DNA from: Gymnorhina tibicen | Taxonomy: Eukaryota > Chordata > Aves > Passeriformes > Artamidae | Length of the DNA: 64,000 bases | Assembly: GCA_013399875.1 (NCBI GenBank) | Contig: VXAZ01000971.1 | Location: 427,647-491,646 of the forward strand | Direction of reading: 5' to 3' | Part shown: piece by piece, positions 22,871 to 33,627 of the stretch | How positions within the stretch are numbered: position 1 is the first letter of the stretch | Layout: each line of letters opens with the position of its first letter | The notes under the pieces: generated by a model | Told to the model about the DNA's origin: nothing | Database searches by the model: none | What the model saw: only the letters and a program-made list of their open reading frames with translations | Translations under genes and position numbers: made by a program

Positions 22871-25800
22871 CCCCTGCCTGCCTACACGGGATCATGGTCA
22901 GCTCTGCAGAAAGCCTCCAGGGCTCTCTCATGTCTCCTGCCTGGTTCAAGAGGACGTGGCATTTATGATGCTGAAACACTTTCCAGTTTCACTTCAGGAG
23001 AAAGAGCTACTCTGGGGAACTGAAAAGCCACCCATCAATCCCCCTCACTTAAAAATATGTTGTACTGTTTGGTGGATTTGGGAGTACTTGATATAATTTC
23101 TGGTTTAGTTTTGACTGTAAGTCATGACTATAGACAGACAAGTATTAGACAGTGAAGATACTTCCAAGCAAAGAAAAGATACTGTGCCATGCAGGTATTG
23201 AAGGAGGTTGTTTTAACAATTTTTAAAAGGTCTTTTTATAAATAATTTTGAGGCAGAAGGAATCCACATGAGCTGAATCCAAATGGATGAGAAGGCTTTT
23301 CAGCTGTACCCCGTTTTGTGGGTGGTAGGATGGTGGCAGGTCATTGTCACACATAACTGGGAGGAGAACATCCCCAGCCTTACAACCTTGTCCAGGTAAC
23401 CTCCAGGACGAGACACGGTGGGGAATGCCCCCTCTCTCCAGCATGTGTCCCTACCCTTTGCTCTTTCTGGAATTCAGTACCTGGATTCAAAAGGCACCTC
23501 CTGCAAATCTGAGGCTCCCCTCGGATATGTATCCCTGTCACTGCAAGCAGCCATCTCTCCCCACCCCACATCACTCCTTCTTTTTAAACCTTCTGTGGAG
23601 GTCATTGATGGCGTATTTAATTCCCTGGGGAGCACGCTGTTCAGTCTCAGCCATCTCCTCACCTCTTTTTACCTCTTGCCAGCTTTAGGAGTCAAGCTCC
23701 ATCCTCCTGGAATTCTTCCCTTCCACTTGTACATCAAGCTGCATCTAAGCCAGAGCAGGTCAATTACACTTTTGCTGAAATCTCCTGGGTAATTTGAGTG
23801 AGACTGGCTCAGCAGGAAGCGGTGTGCTGGCTCTGTCTGTGCCAGGCAGCTTCAACACTGTGTGCCAACTCCAAGGCCATGGCAGAGCCCTGCAGCTGCC
23901 CCCTGAGAAACCAGGAGAGCAGGAAAGAGCAGGATGTGATCACCTGCAGGAGCGTGTGGGGCTGCAAAGTCCAGAAAACTTCCCTGCAGTGCACCAGGAC
24001 CTGACCTAACCCCCATCCTCCTTCAAACTCCTTCTCCACATCCGCTGTGTTGCAAAATGAGGACAGGGCTGCCAGCGATGGCACAGTGGGAAATACAGAT
24101 GGCACAGATGGGCGAGGGAAGTGCTGTGCCCACAGGGAAGTTCTCCCACCCCCCTGGATCTCCATCATCAATCAGGTGTTTCCACGAGCAAGGCAGCGCT
24201 GGTACCTGCACCTGGATTAGCAGTGCATTGCTGGGCACCAGGCTAATGCCTCTCTCCATCTGCATAGGATTCTGCGTGCCTTGCTAATAACAAAAAATAA
24301 AAGGAGCTCTGCCGTGTGTATGGACTTTCATATCCCAGGTAGCCTGCGTGTGAATGCCTAATGCCTGCCTGATTATTGTTCGCCTGGTATTCAATAGTTT
24401 GAAAAAATAAAACGTCCTATAGTTAGAGAACGAGATAGGACTGTTTAATTTCAGGCCATTATCTCCTGGTAATTGCTGGAGGAATTTCATTCTATGCCAG
24501 AGCAATGGAAAAGAAAAAAATCATGTTTTTCCCCCCTTTATGGAAAAAAAAAAGAGAGCCTGCTTTTCTCCAAGGGGTTCAGGGCTTTCAGGCCATGGTT
24601 GGAAGCAAGAGCTGTGGCTGCTTTATCAAATTCGCATTTCATTTCCAGCATGCACCCAAGCCGCATGTAAATTATAATGAGAAAAGGGGAAAAAACAAAG
24701 AGATAGAGCTCAAGAGATGGGAAATGATAATGAAATCAAATGAACTCAGGGCCTTTGAAGACTAACAGAGCTACAGACAGACAGATATGTACACAGTGAC
24801 AGAGATAGAGACAAGCAAGAGGCACGCATGAGGAGACAGCAAGAGTAGAAGGCTGATAGAGAGAAACAAAATTGGAGATTTGCACCCACAACGTGCACAA
24901 GGACACAACATGTGAGTGATCCTGGAAGGATCTCTGCTCCAGAAAGACCTTTGAAGCCATGGTTCTGGGGCCTACAACTCATGGGAGGCTCCTGCTCCCA
25001 GTTTTCCCTGTATCTCCCAGTCCTGCCATGCTGTTTCAGAAGTCCCAAGGGTGTGTGATGAAACCTAGCACCATTTTCCCCATGGGGAAGGACCCTTTCC
25101 AATCTTCGAGTTCATAACTCCGTCCTTCCCAGTGCAGCCAAGCCATGGAGCTCAGCACATTGGGAGGATGTGCCCACTGCATGATCTGAGCTGGGGATCA
25201 TCCATTCTGGGAGGGGGGAAGGGAAGAATTCCCAGTAAACTCAGCTGCTTCCTAGTCACCTGTTTGAAGGAAAAAGGATTCAGTCCTCCACTGAGGTCAA
25301 GAGTGAGCCTGGGACATGGAAGACAGCCAACCTCACCTGCCCAGCTGGGGGTGTGGACCTGAGGCTGGAGAATGGGAGCTGTTCTACTGCTGGGTGAAGA
25401 TAAACCTGGAGACAACCTCTCACTTCTGCTGGATGCTGAGATTTGGGTCATATCTCATAAATGAGAGCTCTGGCAGGGATTTCAGAGGGCTCCAGTGGTA
25501 TTTGGGCAGGAAAAGGTCTGCTATTCTGGCTGTCACTTTCAGCTTTACCTCCAAACCCTGGAGTGTCTGGAGTGACCAAACCACAAGCAGAGGGCTGAGA
25601 CCCGGTAAATGTCACTCTTCCAAGCCCAGCTGGCCATTGGTACATTAAAGAGCAGCCAGGACCCCACCATCATGAGCAAAGTTTGGGGACCACGTCCCAG
25701 TAAGTCCCAAATCATGGCAGAGAGAGACTGGCCCTTGTTCTCAGTGCATCACATCAGCACCACGAAGGAACAGTCTCTGCGGCCCAGGAAGGTAAAGGCT

Positions 25801-26512
25801 GACTGCCCTGGGTGCCACAACCCACCAGGGCCACAAAGATGCCATGAGGTCACTTTTCCCGAGCTTCAGGGAGCTTCAATTCATGGCTCCCACCTGGGTC
25901 AGTTACTCTGGCAGTTTACTCTCCTCACTGCTGGAAACCTGTGCTGTGTTTCTAGGCTCAAAGGGGAAGAGAAGGGAGGAAAGACAAGGTGCCACTACTT
26001 AAACCAAAACACCTTAAGAATAGCCAGGCAAATACCAACACAGTAACCAAATCCCAGTGCTGCAAGCAAGGTAATTTCCCAGCTACCCATGAAATGCACC
26101 TGTGCTTGCTTGAGTAGCTTCTGAACCACTCGTGATGAGTCACACACAACTCATGAATTATTAGGGATTAATTCAGTCATGTAAATTTATTGTCATTGTG
26201 ATTCTGGGAATAGCTAGCAACCAGTGTCATTGAGATACCTGCTCCTGGGCATGCTGGAGGTCGTGTGGGAGCCCATGGAGGTCAGGATGCTGCTGCCAAG
26301 GTCTGGAGATCAGTGCAGTTTTGTGTTAGTGTGTTCCCAAAATCCCAGGACAGGGCAGGCTGTGCCTTTCATCAGGCCTCATGGTGCTCTGCAGATGCTG
26401 TGAGCAGCAGACTGGCACCAACCAGGTCTAAATTTGCACGAGAGTAATTTGAAAATCCTTCAGAGCTTGCTGACTTCTCTTGGCTCTAACAAAACCGATG
26501 CAGGAAAAGCAG
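22871..26512. other. Unique sequence with a possible regulatory block
   Basis: No gene was recognised. The part at 24280-24520 is AT-rich, has no open frame of note, and reads like conserved non-coding DNA (TGATTATTG, TTTAATTTC, GGTAATTGC). The rest (23.3-24.2 and 24.9-26.1 kb) is GC-richer with overlapping uninformative frames. At 26140-26230 there is another AT-rich stretch with GATTAATTC. Confidence 0.45.
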
Positions 26513-26552
26513 GATTAAAAAAGAAAAAAAAAAAAAGAAAAAAGGAAAAAGA
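26513..26552. repeat. A-rich low-complexity tract
   Basis: About 40 bp of A with scattered G. It lies directly before the ATTGATT cluster. Confidence 0.85.
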
Positions 26553-26558
26553 AGCCAG

Positions 26559-26822
26559 AGATTGATTCTTACCTCATATCATTAAAAAATAAATTGCTGT
26601 AGCGCTATAACATAAAGTAAGAATCAATCTTATTTTTTAACACCAGAAATAACCTAATGAAATACAAGATTGATTCTGAATATGGGCTTCTTGGTGGAGC
26701 CCCTGTGGGAATTGATTACAAAATTGAATGTCTCAGAGCTGATAAGATGAATTTGGAATAAATCTTACTTTTAACTACTCCCTTTTTATGCTCATAAAAA
26801 AAAGAAAGATTGATTCCAATCA
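26559..26822. promoter_or_regulatory. ATTGATT motif cluster with interlocked inverted repeats
   Basis: The 10-mer AGATTGATTC occurs at 26559-26568, 26667-26676 and 26807-26816, and inverted at 26621-26630. A further GAATTGATTA is at 26709-26718. AGATTGATTCTTAC (26559-26572) is perfectly complementary to 26617-26630, and TTAAAAAATAA (26582-26592) to 26630-26640. The arms are therefore interleaved A-B-A'-B'. ATTGATT resembles the core recognised by ONECUT/CUX and PBX-type homeodomain factors (family knowledge). Enhancer function is inference. There is no coding potential or transposon match. Confidence 0.35.
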
Positions 26823-27479
26823 AAACTTCTTCTAAAAAGTGAGACAGTTTCGATTTGTCGAGGCAGTTTTTCAACAGAACAGCACTGAACTTCAGAGCCA
26901 ATCTCACCCCTAGTTACGCGTTCCCCAGGGAGGAAAAATACGAGGCACAATATTTCTGATTTACAGCTTGAAATGAGACAGTAATGATCATAATAATCAG
27001 GACAAGAAGAAGGAGAGAGCCTCAAGTGGATGGCAGCTCTCTCAACTGATGATGCCAAGGGAGGCAGTGATTTGGAAAGTGAAGGTGGAGAAGCAGCTCC
27101 CCCTCCACCCGGCTGCAGGGGACTGCTGAGGACACCTCACTGCAGATTCCAAGGTGTAACATTGGATCTGTTTATTCTGCAAAAATAAGGCCTTCTGGGA
27201 GTCCCTCCAGCTTCCCAGGACTGCACCTCCATCCCTACCAGCATCTCCTGCCTGGCCCACAGCAGCAGTAGCTCCTTGAAGCCTTCTGCATTCATGGGTA
27301 GGCAGTAGCTTTGAGTTTCCAGTCTCAGCTCAGTTATAGCCAGCATAGTCCCATCACACCACACCATGCCCTGGGAGATGCTTAAATTCCCTCTGGCCAG
27401 CCTGCCAGTTCGCCAGGATGGAGCCTACCCAGTCCCACCAAGCTCAGAGCAGTGGGCTCGCCAAGCTTTGCTTCCAGGC
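26823..27479. other. Unique sequence, nothing recognised
   Basis: No gene or repeat family was recognised. The frames at 26792-27260 minus have no known domain. Confidence 0.5.
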
Positions 27480-27720
27480 TGGCTGTGATAATTCCTACAC
27501 CCTCATTTCTAATTACACTTCATGATTTTGATCCCATGGGCAGCAGCCCTGGTCTTATCAAAAAATGAGGCAAAGTGGTTGTTTAGTCTCAGGACCCATT
27601 CTGTGCTTCCTTTAATCTCTCTATCCCCATCGCTGCGTTTCAGGAGGCAGTTCCAGGACTCTTTGTCGGTTGGGTAGTTTCTTCTCATCTCCAGATTCTA
27701 TTTATTCATGGCCCATTCAC
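27480..27720 (-). mobile_element. Ancient CR1 LINE fragment (tentative)
   Basis: The stretch 'aaaaatgaggcaaagtggtt' followed by 'gtttagtctcaggacccatt' and 'cctttaatctctctatcccc' matches the reverse complement of the CR1 segment upstream of the reverse-transcriptase core, where old copies read approximately 'gaggcaaagtagttgtttagt...tcagcc'. It is heavily decayed and precedes the younger CR1 stack. Confidence 0.45.
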
Positions 27721-27939
27721 GCATGTCTGTTTCAGTGTCAATATTTTATTTCAGCTTGAGCCGCTCCCTTTCCCACCTGGGCATTCCGCAAGATGGCAGT
27801 TTGCTCCCATCTCTTCCACCAAATGCTTTTACACCAGAGAGATCTCACAAAGGATTCCTTTCTCCACTTTTCAGAAGAAATGCTATTCCGATACCCAACT
27901 TGTGTCTCTTTTTCAGTTGCAGGATAAAATTTGAAGACT

Positions 27940-27980
27940 ATCTATCTCTGTCTCTTTCTTTATCTCTCTCTTTCCTTGTA
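27940..27980. repeat. (CTTT)/(TC)n pyrimidine tract
   Basis: A run of TCTCTCTTTC-type units abuts the 3' end of the minus-strand CR1 that begins at 27984. Confidence 0.7.
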
Positions 27981-27983
27981 GAA

Positions 27984-28294
27984 CCACAGAATCATAGATT
28001 GGTTTAGGTGGGAAGGGACCATAAAGATCATCTCATTCCAATCCCCCTGTCATGGGCAGGGGCACCTTCCACTCGAGCAGGCTGCTCAGAGCCCCATCCA
28101 GCCTTGCCTTGAACACTTCCAGGGATGGGCCATCCACAGCTTCTTTGGGCAACCTGTGCCAGTGTCTCAGCACCTTCACAGTAAAGAATTTCTTCACAAC
28201 ATCTAATCTAAACCTACTCTCTTTCAGTTTGAAGCTATTCCGCCTTGTCCTGTTGAACTGTTCAACAGGTCCTACTGAAGAATCCTTCTCAACA
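27984..28294 (-). mobile_element. CR1 LINE (outer element), 3' half
   Basis: It begins with 'ccacagaatcatagattggt' (CR1 tail reversed) and runs through the 3' UTR and ORF end. The minus strand encodes RFRLDVVKKFFTVKVLRHWH, then LPKEAVDGPSLEVFKARLDG, the standard C-terminus of CR1 ORF2. The sequence continues through 'ccgccttgtcctgttgaac' to about 28294, where a plus-strand CR1 interrupts it. The missing 5' part resumes at 28889, so these are two halves of one element. Near 28249-28269 there is a 10-bp-armed palindrome. Confidence 0.93.
28249..28269. repeat. 10-bp-armed palindrome inside a CR1
   Basis: CCTGTTGAAC and GTTCAACAGG flank a single T. The arms are perfectly complementary. One arm belongs to the ordinary CR1 sequence next to 'cttgtcc'. 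The other appears to be extra sequence relative to the CR1 consensus as I recall it, so it may be a local inverted duplication. Confidence 0.8.
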
Positions 28295-28888
28295 GCATCC
28301 TGGCCTGTATCAGGAATAGTGTGGCCAGAAGGACCAAGGAAGTCATTCTTCCCCTGTACTTGGCACTGGTGAGGCTGCACCTCGAGTGCTGTGTCCAGTT
28401 CTGGGCCCCTCAAGTTCAGGAAGGATGTGGAGACCCTTGAATGCGTCCAGAGGAGGGCAGCGAGGCTGGTGAAGGGCTTGGAACACAAGCCCTGTGAGGA
28501 ACGACTGAGGGAGATGGGGCTGTTTAGCCTGGAGAAAAGAAGACTCAGGGGTGACCTTATCACTCTCTACAACTCCCTGAAAGGTGGGTGTAGTCAGGTG
28601 GGGGTCAGTCTCTTTCTCCAGGCAGCAACTGACAGAACAAGAGGACAGCATCTTAAGCTGTGCCAAGGGAAATTTAGGTTGGGTGTTAGGAAAACGTGTT
28701 TTACTGAAAGAGCGATAAGGTTCTGGAATTGTCTGCCCAGGGAGGTGGTGGAGTCACCATCCCTGGATGTGTTTAAAAGAAGATTGGATGTGGCACTCAG
28801 TGCCATGGTTTAGTTGAGGTGGTGTTAGGGCATGGGTTGGACTCGGTGACCTTGATCACCAACCTGGTGATTCTGTGGTTCTGTGATT
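28295..28888 (+). mobile_element. CR1 LINE (inner, younger insertion)
   Basis: A 5'-truncated CR1 in plus orientation begins at 'agcatcctggcctgtatcag' and ends with 'gattctgtggttctgtgatt'. It retains an open frame from at least 28391 to 28813. This encodes the last about 140 residues of the ORF2 reverse-transcriptase protein, including [41 protein letters not shown] and the terminal LDVALSAMV, then stop. The intact frame and clean tail suggest a fairly young copy. It is inserted in the minus-strand CR1 whose parts flank it at 27984-28294 and 28889-29190. Confidence 0.95.
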
Positions 28889-29190
28889 CAAGCTCTCTTG
28901 TAGCCCCTTTAGGTACTGGAAAGTGCTATAAGGTGTCCCTAAACCTTCCCTTCTTCAGGCTGAACAACTCCCACTCTCTCAGCCTGTGTCCATAGCAGAG
29001 GTCTCCATCCCTCTGATTGTCCTGGTGGCCTCCTCTGGACTCGCTCCAACAGGTCCCTGTCCTTCCTGTGCCAGGACCCCAGAGCTGGATGCAGGGCTCC
29101 AGGTGGGCCTCAGCAGAGCGGAGAAGAGAGGCAGAATCCCCTCCCTCCCCTGCTGCCCACGGGGCTCTGGATGCAGCCCAGGACATGTTT
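28889..29190 (-). mobile_element. CR1 LINE (outer element), 5' part
   Basis: It starts on the plus strand with 'agctctcttgtagccccttt' and 'aggtactggaaagtgctata', then 'ttcaggctgaacaactccca', 'tcctctggactcgctccaac' and 'gagctggatgcagggctcc', all reverse complement of CR1 ORF2. In element coordinates it ends exactly where the 27984-28294 piece begins, so the two pieces form one CR1 split by the plus-strand copy. The 5' end near 29190 is a truncation. Frames in this half are broken. Confidence 0.92.
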
Positions 29191-30149
29191 GGATACCACT
29201 CACATATGGTTCAATATGGCTCCTTCCTTTCAATCCTCACAAAAAGGATATTTAAAAGGAGCATCATCCACAGCGCCATCTTCTCTGAATTTTTTTTTCC
29301 CACTAAGCACATTTTAGGTGCACTGGGACCATTCACAGAAGCAGTCTGTGTCTGTTCTTCCCACAACTGCACAGCCGGGACTGCTTGGACACAGCCCCAT
29401 CCCTGCGACATGTGAATCTCAGACAACTCCCTTCCTCCTTTGCCTGGATCTCCCCCATTCCCACCAAAGGGCTCTGGCCTCTCCCTTGTCCAGGACCCAC
29501 ACACCACACCCAGGTGGGTGATGAGAGATGAGATGCGTTACTTCTGACATGTGGGGTCCTGGGGGGACAGTGGTCCCAGCACGGCGCTCCAGCTGTGGAG
29601 GTGCCACGCAACAGGGCCAGGAGTTCTGCCTGTGAGCAGACACACAGCCCCAGCTGTGCCGAGCACAGACACTCCCTCCCTGTCACACGGGCACACCAGA
29701 TGTGCTCCTGACGTCCTTGAGTGTTGTGACGCACGGGGAAGGCGAGGGAGCTGCAGGCGCCCGCTTGGTGCTCGCCCCACACTCAGGAGAACCTTTGGTG
29801 TGTCACCACGGTCTGTGCTGACTGTGGAGTTGTGGCACGGGTGGGAAGAGGTATTCATCCTCCTGTCCCCCTCCTTGCACACCTGGCTGTGATTTCAAAA
29901 GCACTGCAGGCTGAATTTGTCAATGAGGACCCTCCTGGTTCCTGCAAGAGAGGGAGGCAGCTCGTAGGTCTAGATGAAGAACACTTTAATTCTCTGATCC
30001 CAGCAAAATCTGGTCTGCATTAAAAATAACAAAAACTCCCTCAAACCCATTGTGTTTAAATAATGTTAAGGATCTGACTGAGAGCATCGAAAGCAAATTC
30101 CAAGCCCTAATGAAGAAGGATTGTCTGGCATGGTAATAATAATAAACTC
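29191..30149. other. Unique sequence, nothing recognised
   Basis: Overlapping frames (for example 29333-29782 minus, 29538-29882 minus) have no known domain. No transposable element was recognised. Confidence 0.5.
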
Positions 30150-30185
30150 TGTGCACACATGTATGTATATATATATGTATGTATA
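30150..30185. repeat. 36-nt alternating pyrimidine-purine (TG/TA) repeat
   Basis: Every step alternates pyrimidine and purine: a TGTGCACACA part, then TGTATG and (TA)n, then TGTATGTATA. It is nearly self-complementary and has Z-DNA or cruciform potential. It is preceded by TAATAATAATAA (30134-30145). Confidence 0.85.
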
Positions 30186-31400
30186 GAAGGAGAATTTCAT
30201 CTGGGTAGCTGAGAGCCCTATAATTAGCATGATCTCATGGCTGCACCAGGAAGCACAGCAGGTAAGTGCCCTTGACTTGCAGTTCTCAGCTTGGTGAAGG
30301 CAGAGAAAAGGGGTGGTCCAGGGGAGAAGGGGAAAAGCAAGGTTTGCCTCCCACTCTACCCTTGTCCCAGGGGCAGCCCTGGGATGGCTGCTGGGCAAGG
30401 GGTCTGGTTTTTAGCCCCTGTTTGCAGTGGAATCAAGAGGACTTGTGGCAGCAAGTGTCTGCCAGGTGCCGGCCCAGCAGAGACATGATGGCCAGACTGG
30501 AGAGGCTGTTTTGCAGCCACGAGACACAGCTGAAGTACAGGGGGTAGAGGCCTTGGGGTCAGTCAGAAATGAGAGGTGTACGGGAAACACCATGTCCATT
30601 AACCTCAAAAGAGGGCAGAAGAGGCAGTGGCAGGAGACTGTGTGGAGAGCTAACCCCACAGCGGCCACCAGGGCTGAGCATCCCAGCTCCCAGCCCTTGC
30701 TATGAGGAGCTGTCCTTGTCCCACAGGGCATCTGTGAGATTGTCCTTCCATGCTGGGGGTTTGTTCAGCAGCATTTTCACTGACTCAGGTGGTAATGCTC
30801 CCAGCCCTCCCCAGGGAACTCTGTTCAGCAGTTTCTGTCACACTCCTCCACTTCATTATGCTTAACAGATCCTCCTCTGCCTTCCTGTTCATGTCCTTCA
30901 GATGCCTATGCTCTGATGAGAGGGGAAGGAAGGAACAAAAAAAGCATCTTCTAGTTCCTACCCATGCATGCAGCTGCACAGTGAGAGCTGGAAGAGCGAT
31001 GCTGATGTACCACAAAGCCACAGGAGGATGGAAAGCTTAGCAGGTGCCCAGTCACCATGAAGAAAGGTGTGGGATGGGTGCTGAACTGGCCAGGAATACT
31101 GGCAAGTGGGAAAACCTCTGCCTCTGGGGCACTTTTGTGCAGGGCAGTTCCTGAAGGTCAGCAAATACAAGTCAGAGCCCAGCTTGCACACATTGCACCT
31201 GGAGGTCTTTACAACAGAGCCCATCCTGGGCCTGCTGGCAGATGTCTGGTCAACTCGGAGCCACATCTCTCAGTCTTTCCTCACTTCTCTGAGCTGAACT
31301 CACTTTATAATTATACGGGGACACTGTCTCCCATAGGATTCTCCTGGAGAAACTGGCAGCCCACAGCTTAGACAGGTGCACTCTTTGGTGGGTAAAAAAT
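30186..31400. other. Unique sequence, nothing recognised
   Basis: No gene or repeat family was recognised. The short frames overlap on both strands. Confidence 0.5.
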
Positions 31401-32386
31401 GAGCCAGCCCCACAGAGTGGTGGTAAATGGACTTAATCCATCTTGGCTGGTCACAGTGGCATTCCCCAGGGTTCTGTACTGGGCCCAGCCCTGTTTGATG
31501 TCCTTACTGATGATCTGAATGAGGGAATCAAGTGCACCCTCAGTCAATTTGAAGACAACGCCAAGCTGGGTGGGAGTGTTGATTTGCTGGAGGGCAGGAA
31601 GGCTCTGCAGAGGGATCAGGACAAGCTGGATCCATGGGCCAAGGCCAAGTGTGTGAGGTTCAACCAGGCCAAGTGCTGGGTCCTGCCCTTGGTCACCACA
31701 GCCCCCTGCAGCTCCAGGCTGGGATGGAGTGGCTGGAAAGCTGCTGAGTGGGAAAAGACCTGGAGGTGCTGGTTTTCAGTGGCTGAACATGAGCTGGAGT
31801 GTGCCCAGGTGGCCAAGAAGGCCAATGGCACCAGGCTTGTGTCAGCAATAGTGTGGCCAGCAGGACCAGGGCAGTGCCCATCCCCCTGTGCTGGGGACAC
31901 TGGTGAGGCCACACCTCCAATCTTGTGCTCAGTTCTGGGCTCATGACAACAAGAAAGGCACTGAGGTGCTGGAGCATGTCCAGAGGAGGAAAACAGCTAG
32001 GGAAGGGTCTGGAGCTCAAGTCTGATGAGGAGCAGCTGAGGGAGCTGGGGGAGCTCAGCCTGCAGAAAAGCAGGCTCAGGGAGGACCTGATCACTCTCTA
32101 CAGCTCCCTGACAGGAGGGTGTAGACAGGCGGGGGTCAGTCCCACATAACAGGAGCTAAGACAAGAGGAAACAGCCTCAAGTTCCACCAGGGGAGGTTTA
32201 GATTGGATATTAGAAAAAATTCCTTCAGTGAAAGTGTTATCAAGCACTGGCACAGGCTGTTCAGGGCAGTGGTGGTGTCACCATCCCTGGAGGTACTTGA
32301 AGGACTTGTAGATGTGGCACTAGGGAACATGGACTTGATAGTCCTAGAGGTGTTTTCCAACCTAAACAATTCCATGATTCTGTGAT
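31401..32386 (+). mobile_element. CR1 LINE, long 5'-truncated copy with dead reverse transcriptase
   Basis: About 985 bp run from the reverse-transcriptase domain to the octamer tail ('ttccatgattctgtgat'). The frame at 31443-31946 shows [20 protein letters not shown], then a region aligned with the catalytic FADDTK box that reads FEDNAK (31548-31565). The second catalytic aspartate is thus replaced by asparagine. Later parts shift frame: ELSLQKSRLREDLITLYSSL appears at 32053-32112 and IKHWHRLFRAVVVSPSLEVL at 32239-32298. It cannot encode a functional enzyme. It is more diverged than the plus-strand copy at 28295. Confidence 0.95.
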
Positions 32387-33527
32387 CTCCCAAGTGAAAA
32401 TCTGGACAAACAACTAAGCAAGTAGAGAGATATGTACTTATAGTCACCTCAGCTTCTGTTCCCAAGGCCTCCATGGCCCTTTTAATCACCTGGGCTTGCT
32501 TATGCTGTGCAATTTGCATGGTAATTATATTTAACAAGAACAGCAATAAGGGAAATAGAAAGTGTAATGTTGTTATCAAGGCATAATTATTCTTGAATAA
32601 TTTGGTGATTACAGTTTGCTGTGTTTGGAACTAATTGTCACCAGCCCCTTTCAGTGTGGCATACTCCCCCTCACTCCTGCAGCTTTAATCCCAGAATGCC
32701 TCCAGCCTCTGGCTTCTGGACCTTTCCAGCCACCCAGACTGTTTAGACTCCCGAGTATGATGTTTTGTGGCCCCTAGACTTGCACCTAGCTGAGCAAGCC
32801 TGTGGAAATGAGTATGATGAGCACGTCCTTCCAGCACCTTTGCTTCTCCACAGGGCCTCTCCTGCACAGCTCAGGGCAGCACAGTGTGTCAGACACGCTT
32901 GGGCCGAGCAGCAGGGGAACCCCAGGGACAGGATGGCTCCTCCAAGGGCATCCATGCAGGAGGGATGGAGCTAGGCACTGAGGCCTCCCAGTCTGGGAGA
33001 CCACGGGAGGATGGGAACACAGCACCGCCCTGAGAACCCCAGCTGCCAAAATTCCAGCTCACCACCCCAGAGAAGTGCATTAAGCTTCCTGATGTGAAAG
33101 GCCTGGATGGCTAAAATGCGAGGAGCCTGTAGAGTTCCTGTTCTCAAGGCTTGGGGTGTACACTGAGATCTCAGCCACTGGAAGGCTCTGCCTGGTCCCA
33201 CCATCCCCTTGCAGCAGCCACCCTGGCTATCATCCCTGCACATGTATTTCCCCCACAGCCAGCTCCAGGGAAAGCAAAACCTCTGTCTTTCCCCTCCACT
33301 GCAAGGAAAAGGGAGGGACCCACCTGGATAAAAATCCCCTCCTCCTCCATAGCCCAGCACACAGCACAGAGGAGCTGTGCTCTTAACTTTTCCTATCCAG
33401 ACCACAAGAAATCAGAAAAATGCTGTCCTTGACCTCCTCTGAGCTCAGGCAGCCAAACCCTGATGCTGAGATACTTTCCAGGCTGCAGCCTCTCTGCTGC
33501 CAGTTCTCCCCTGGTGGAATGAGTGTG
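32387..33527. other. Unique sequence, nothing recognised
   Basis: Antisense-overlapping frames at 32765-33432 have no known domain. An AT-rich part at 32510-32640 may be conserved non-coding DNA, but nothing specific supports this. Confidence 0.5.
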
Positions 33528-33627
33528 CCAGGTCTCAGCCAAGGAGCTGCTGCAGGGTGGCAGGGGCTGCCACATGTACACCCAGGTCTCAGCCAAGGAG
33601 CTGCTGCAAGGGCTGCACATGTACACC
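33528..33627. repeat. 54-bp tandem duplication
   Basis: CCAGGTCTCAGCCAAGGAGC starts at 33528 and again at 33582. Both copies end in CACATGTACAC. The second lacks about 10 bp in the middle (GGTGGCAGG region). A partial third copy of the edge (CAGCTCCAGGTCACACATGT) follows. This is a recent local duplication. Confidence 0.9.

Noticed and set aside
28391..28813. 141-codon plus-strand frame as a host gene
   Set aside because: It is the C-terminal part of CR1 ORF2, identified by [15 protein letters not shown] and [15 protein letters not shown] motifs, so it is listed under the mobile element.
31443..31946. 168-codon plus-strand frame as a host gene
   Set aside because: It is a CR1 reverse-transcriptase remnant with a mutated catalytic box.
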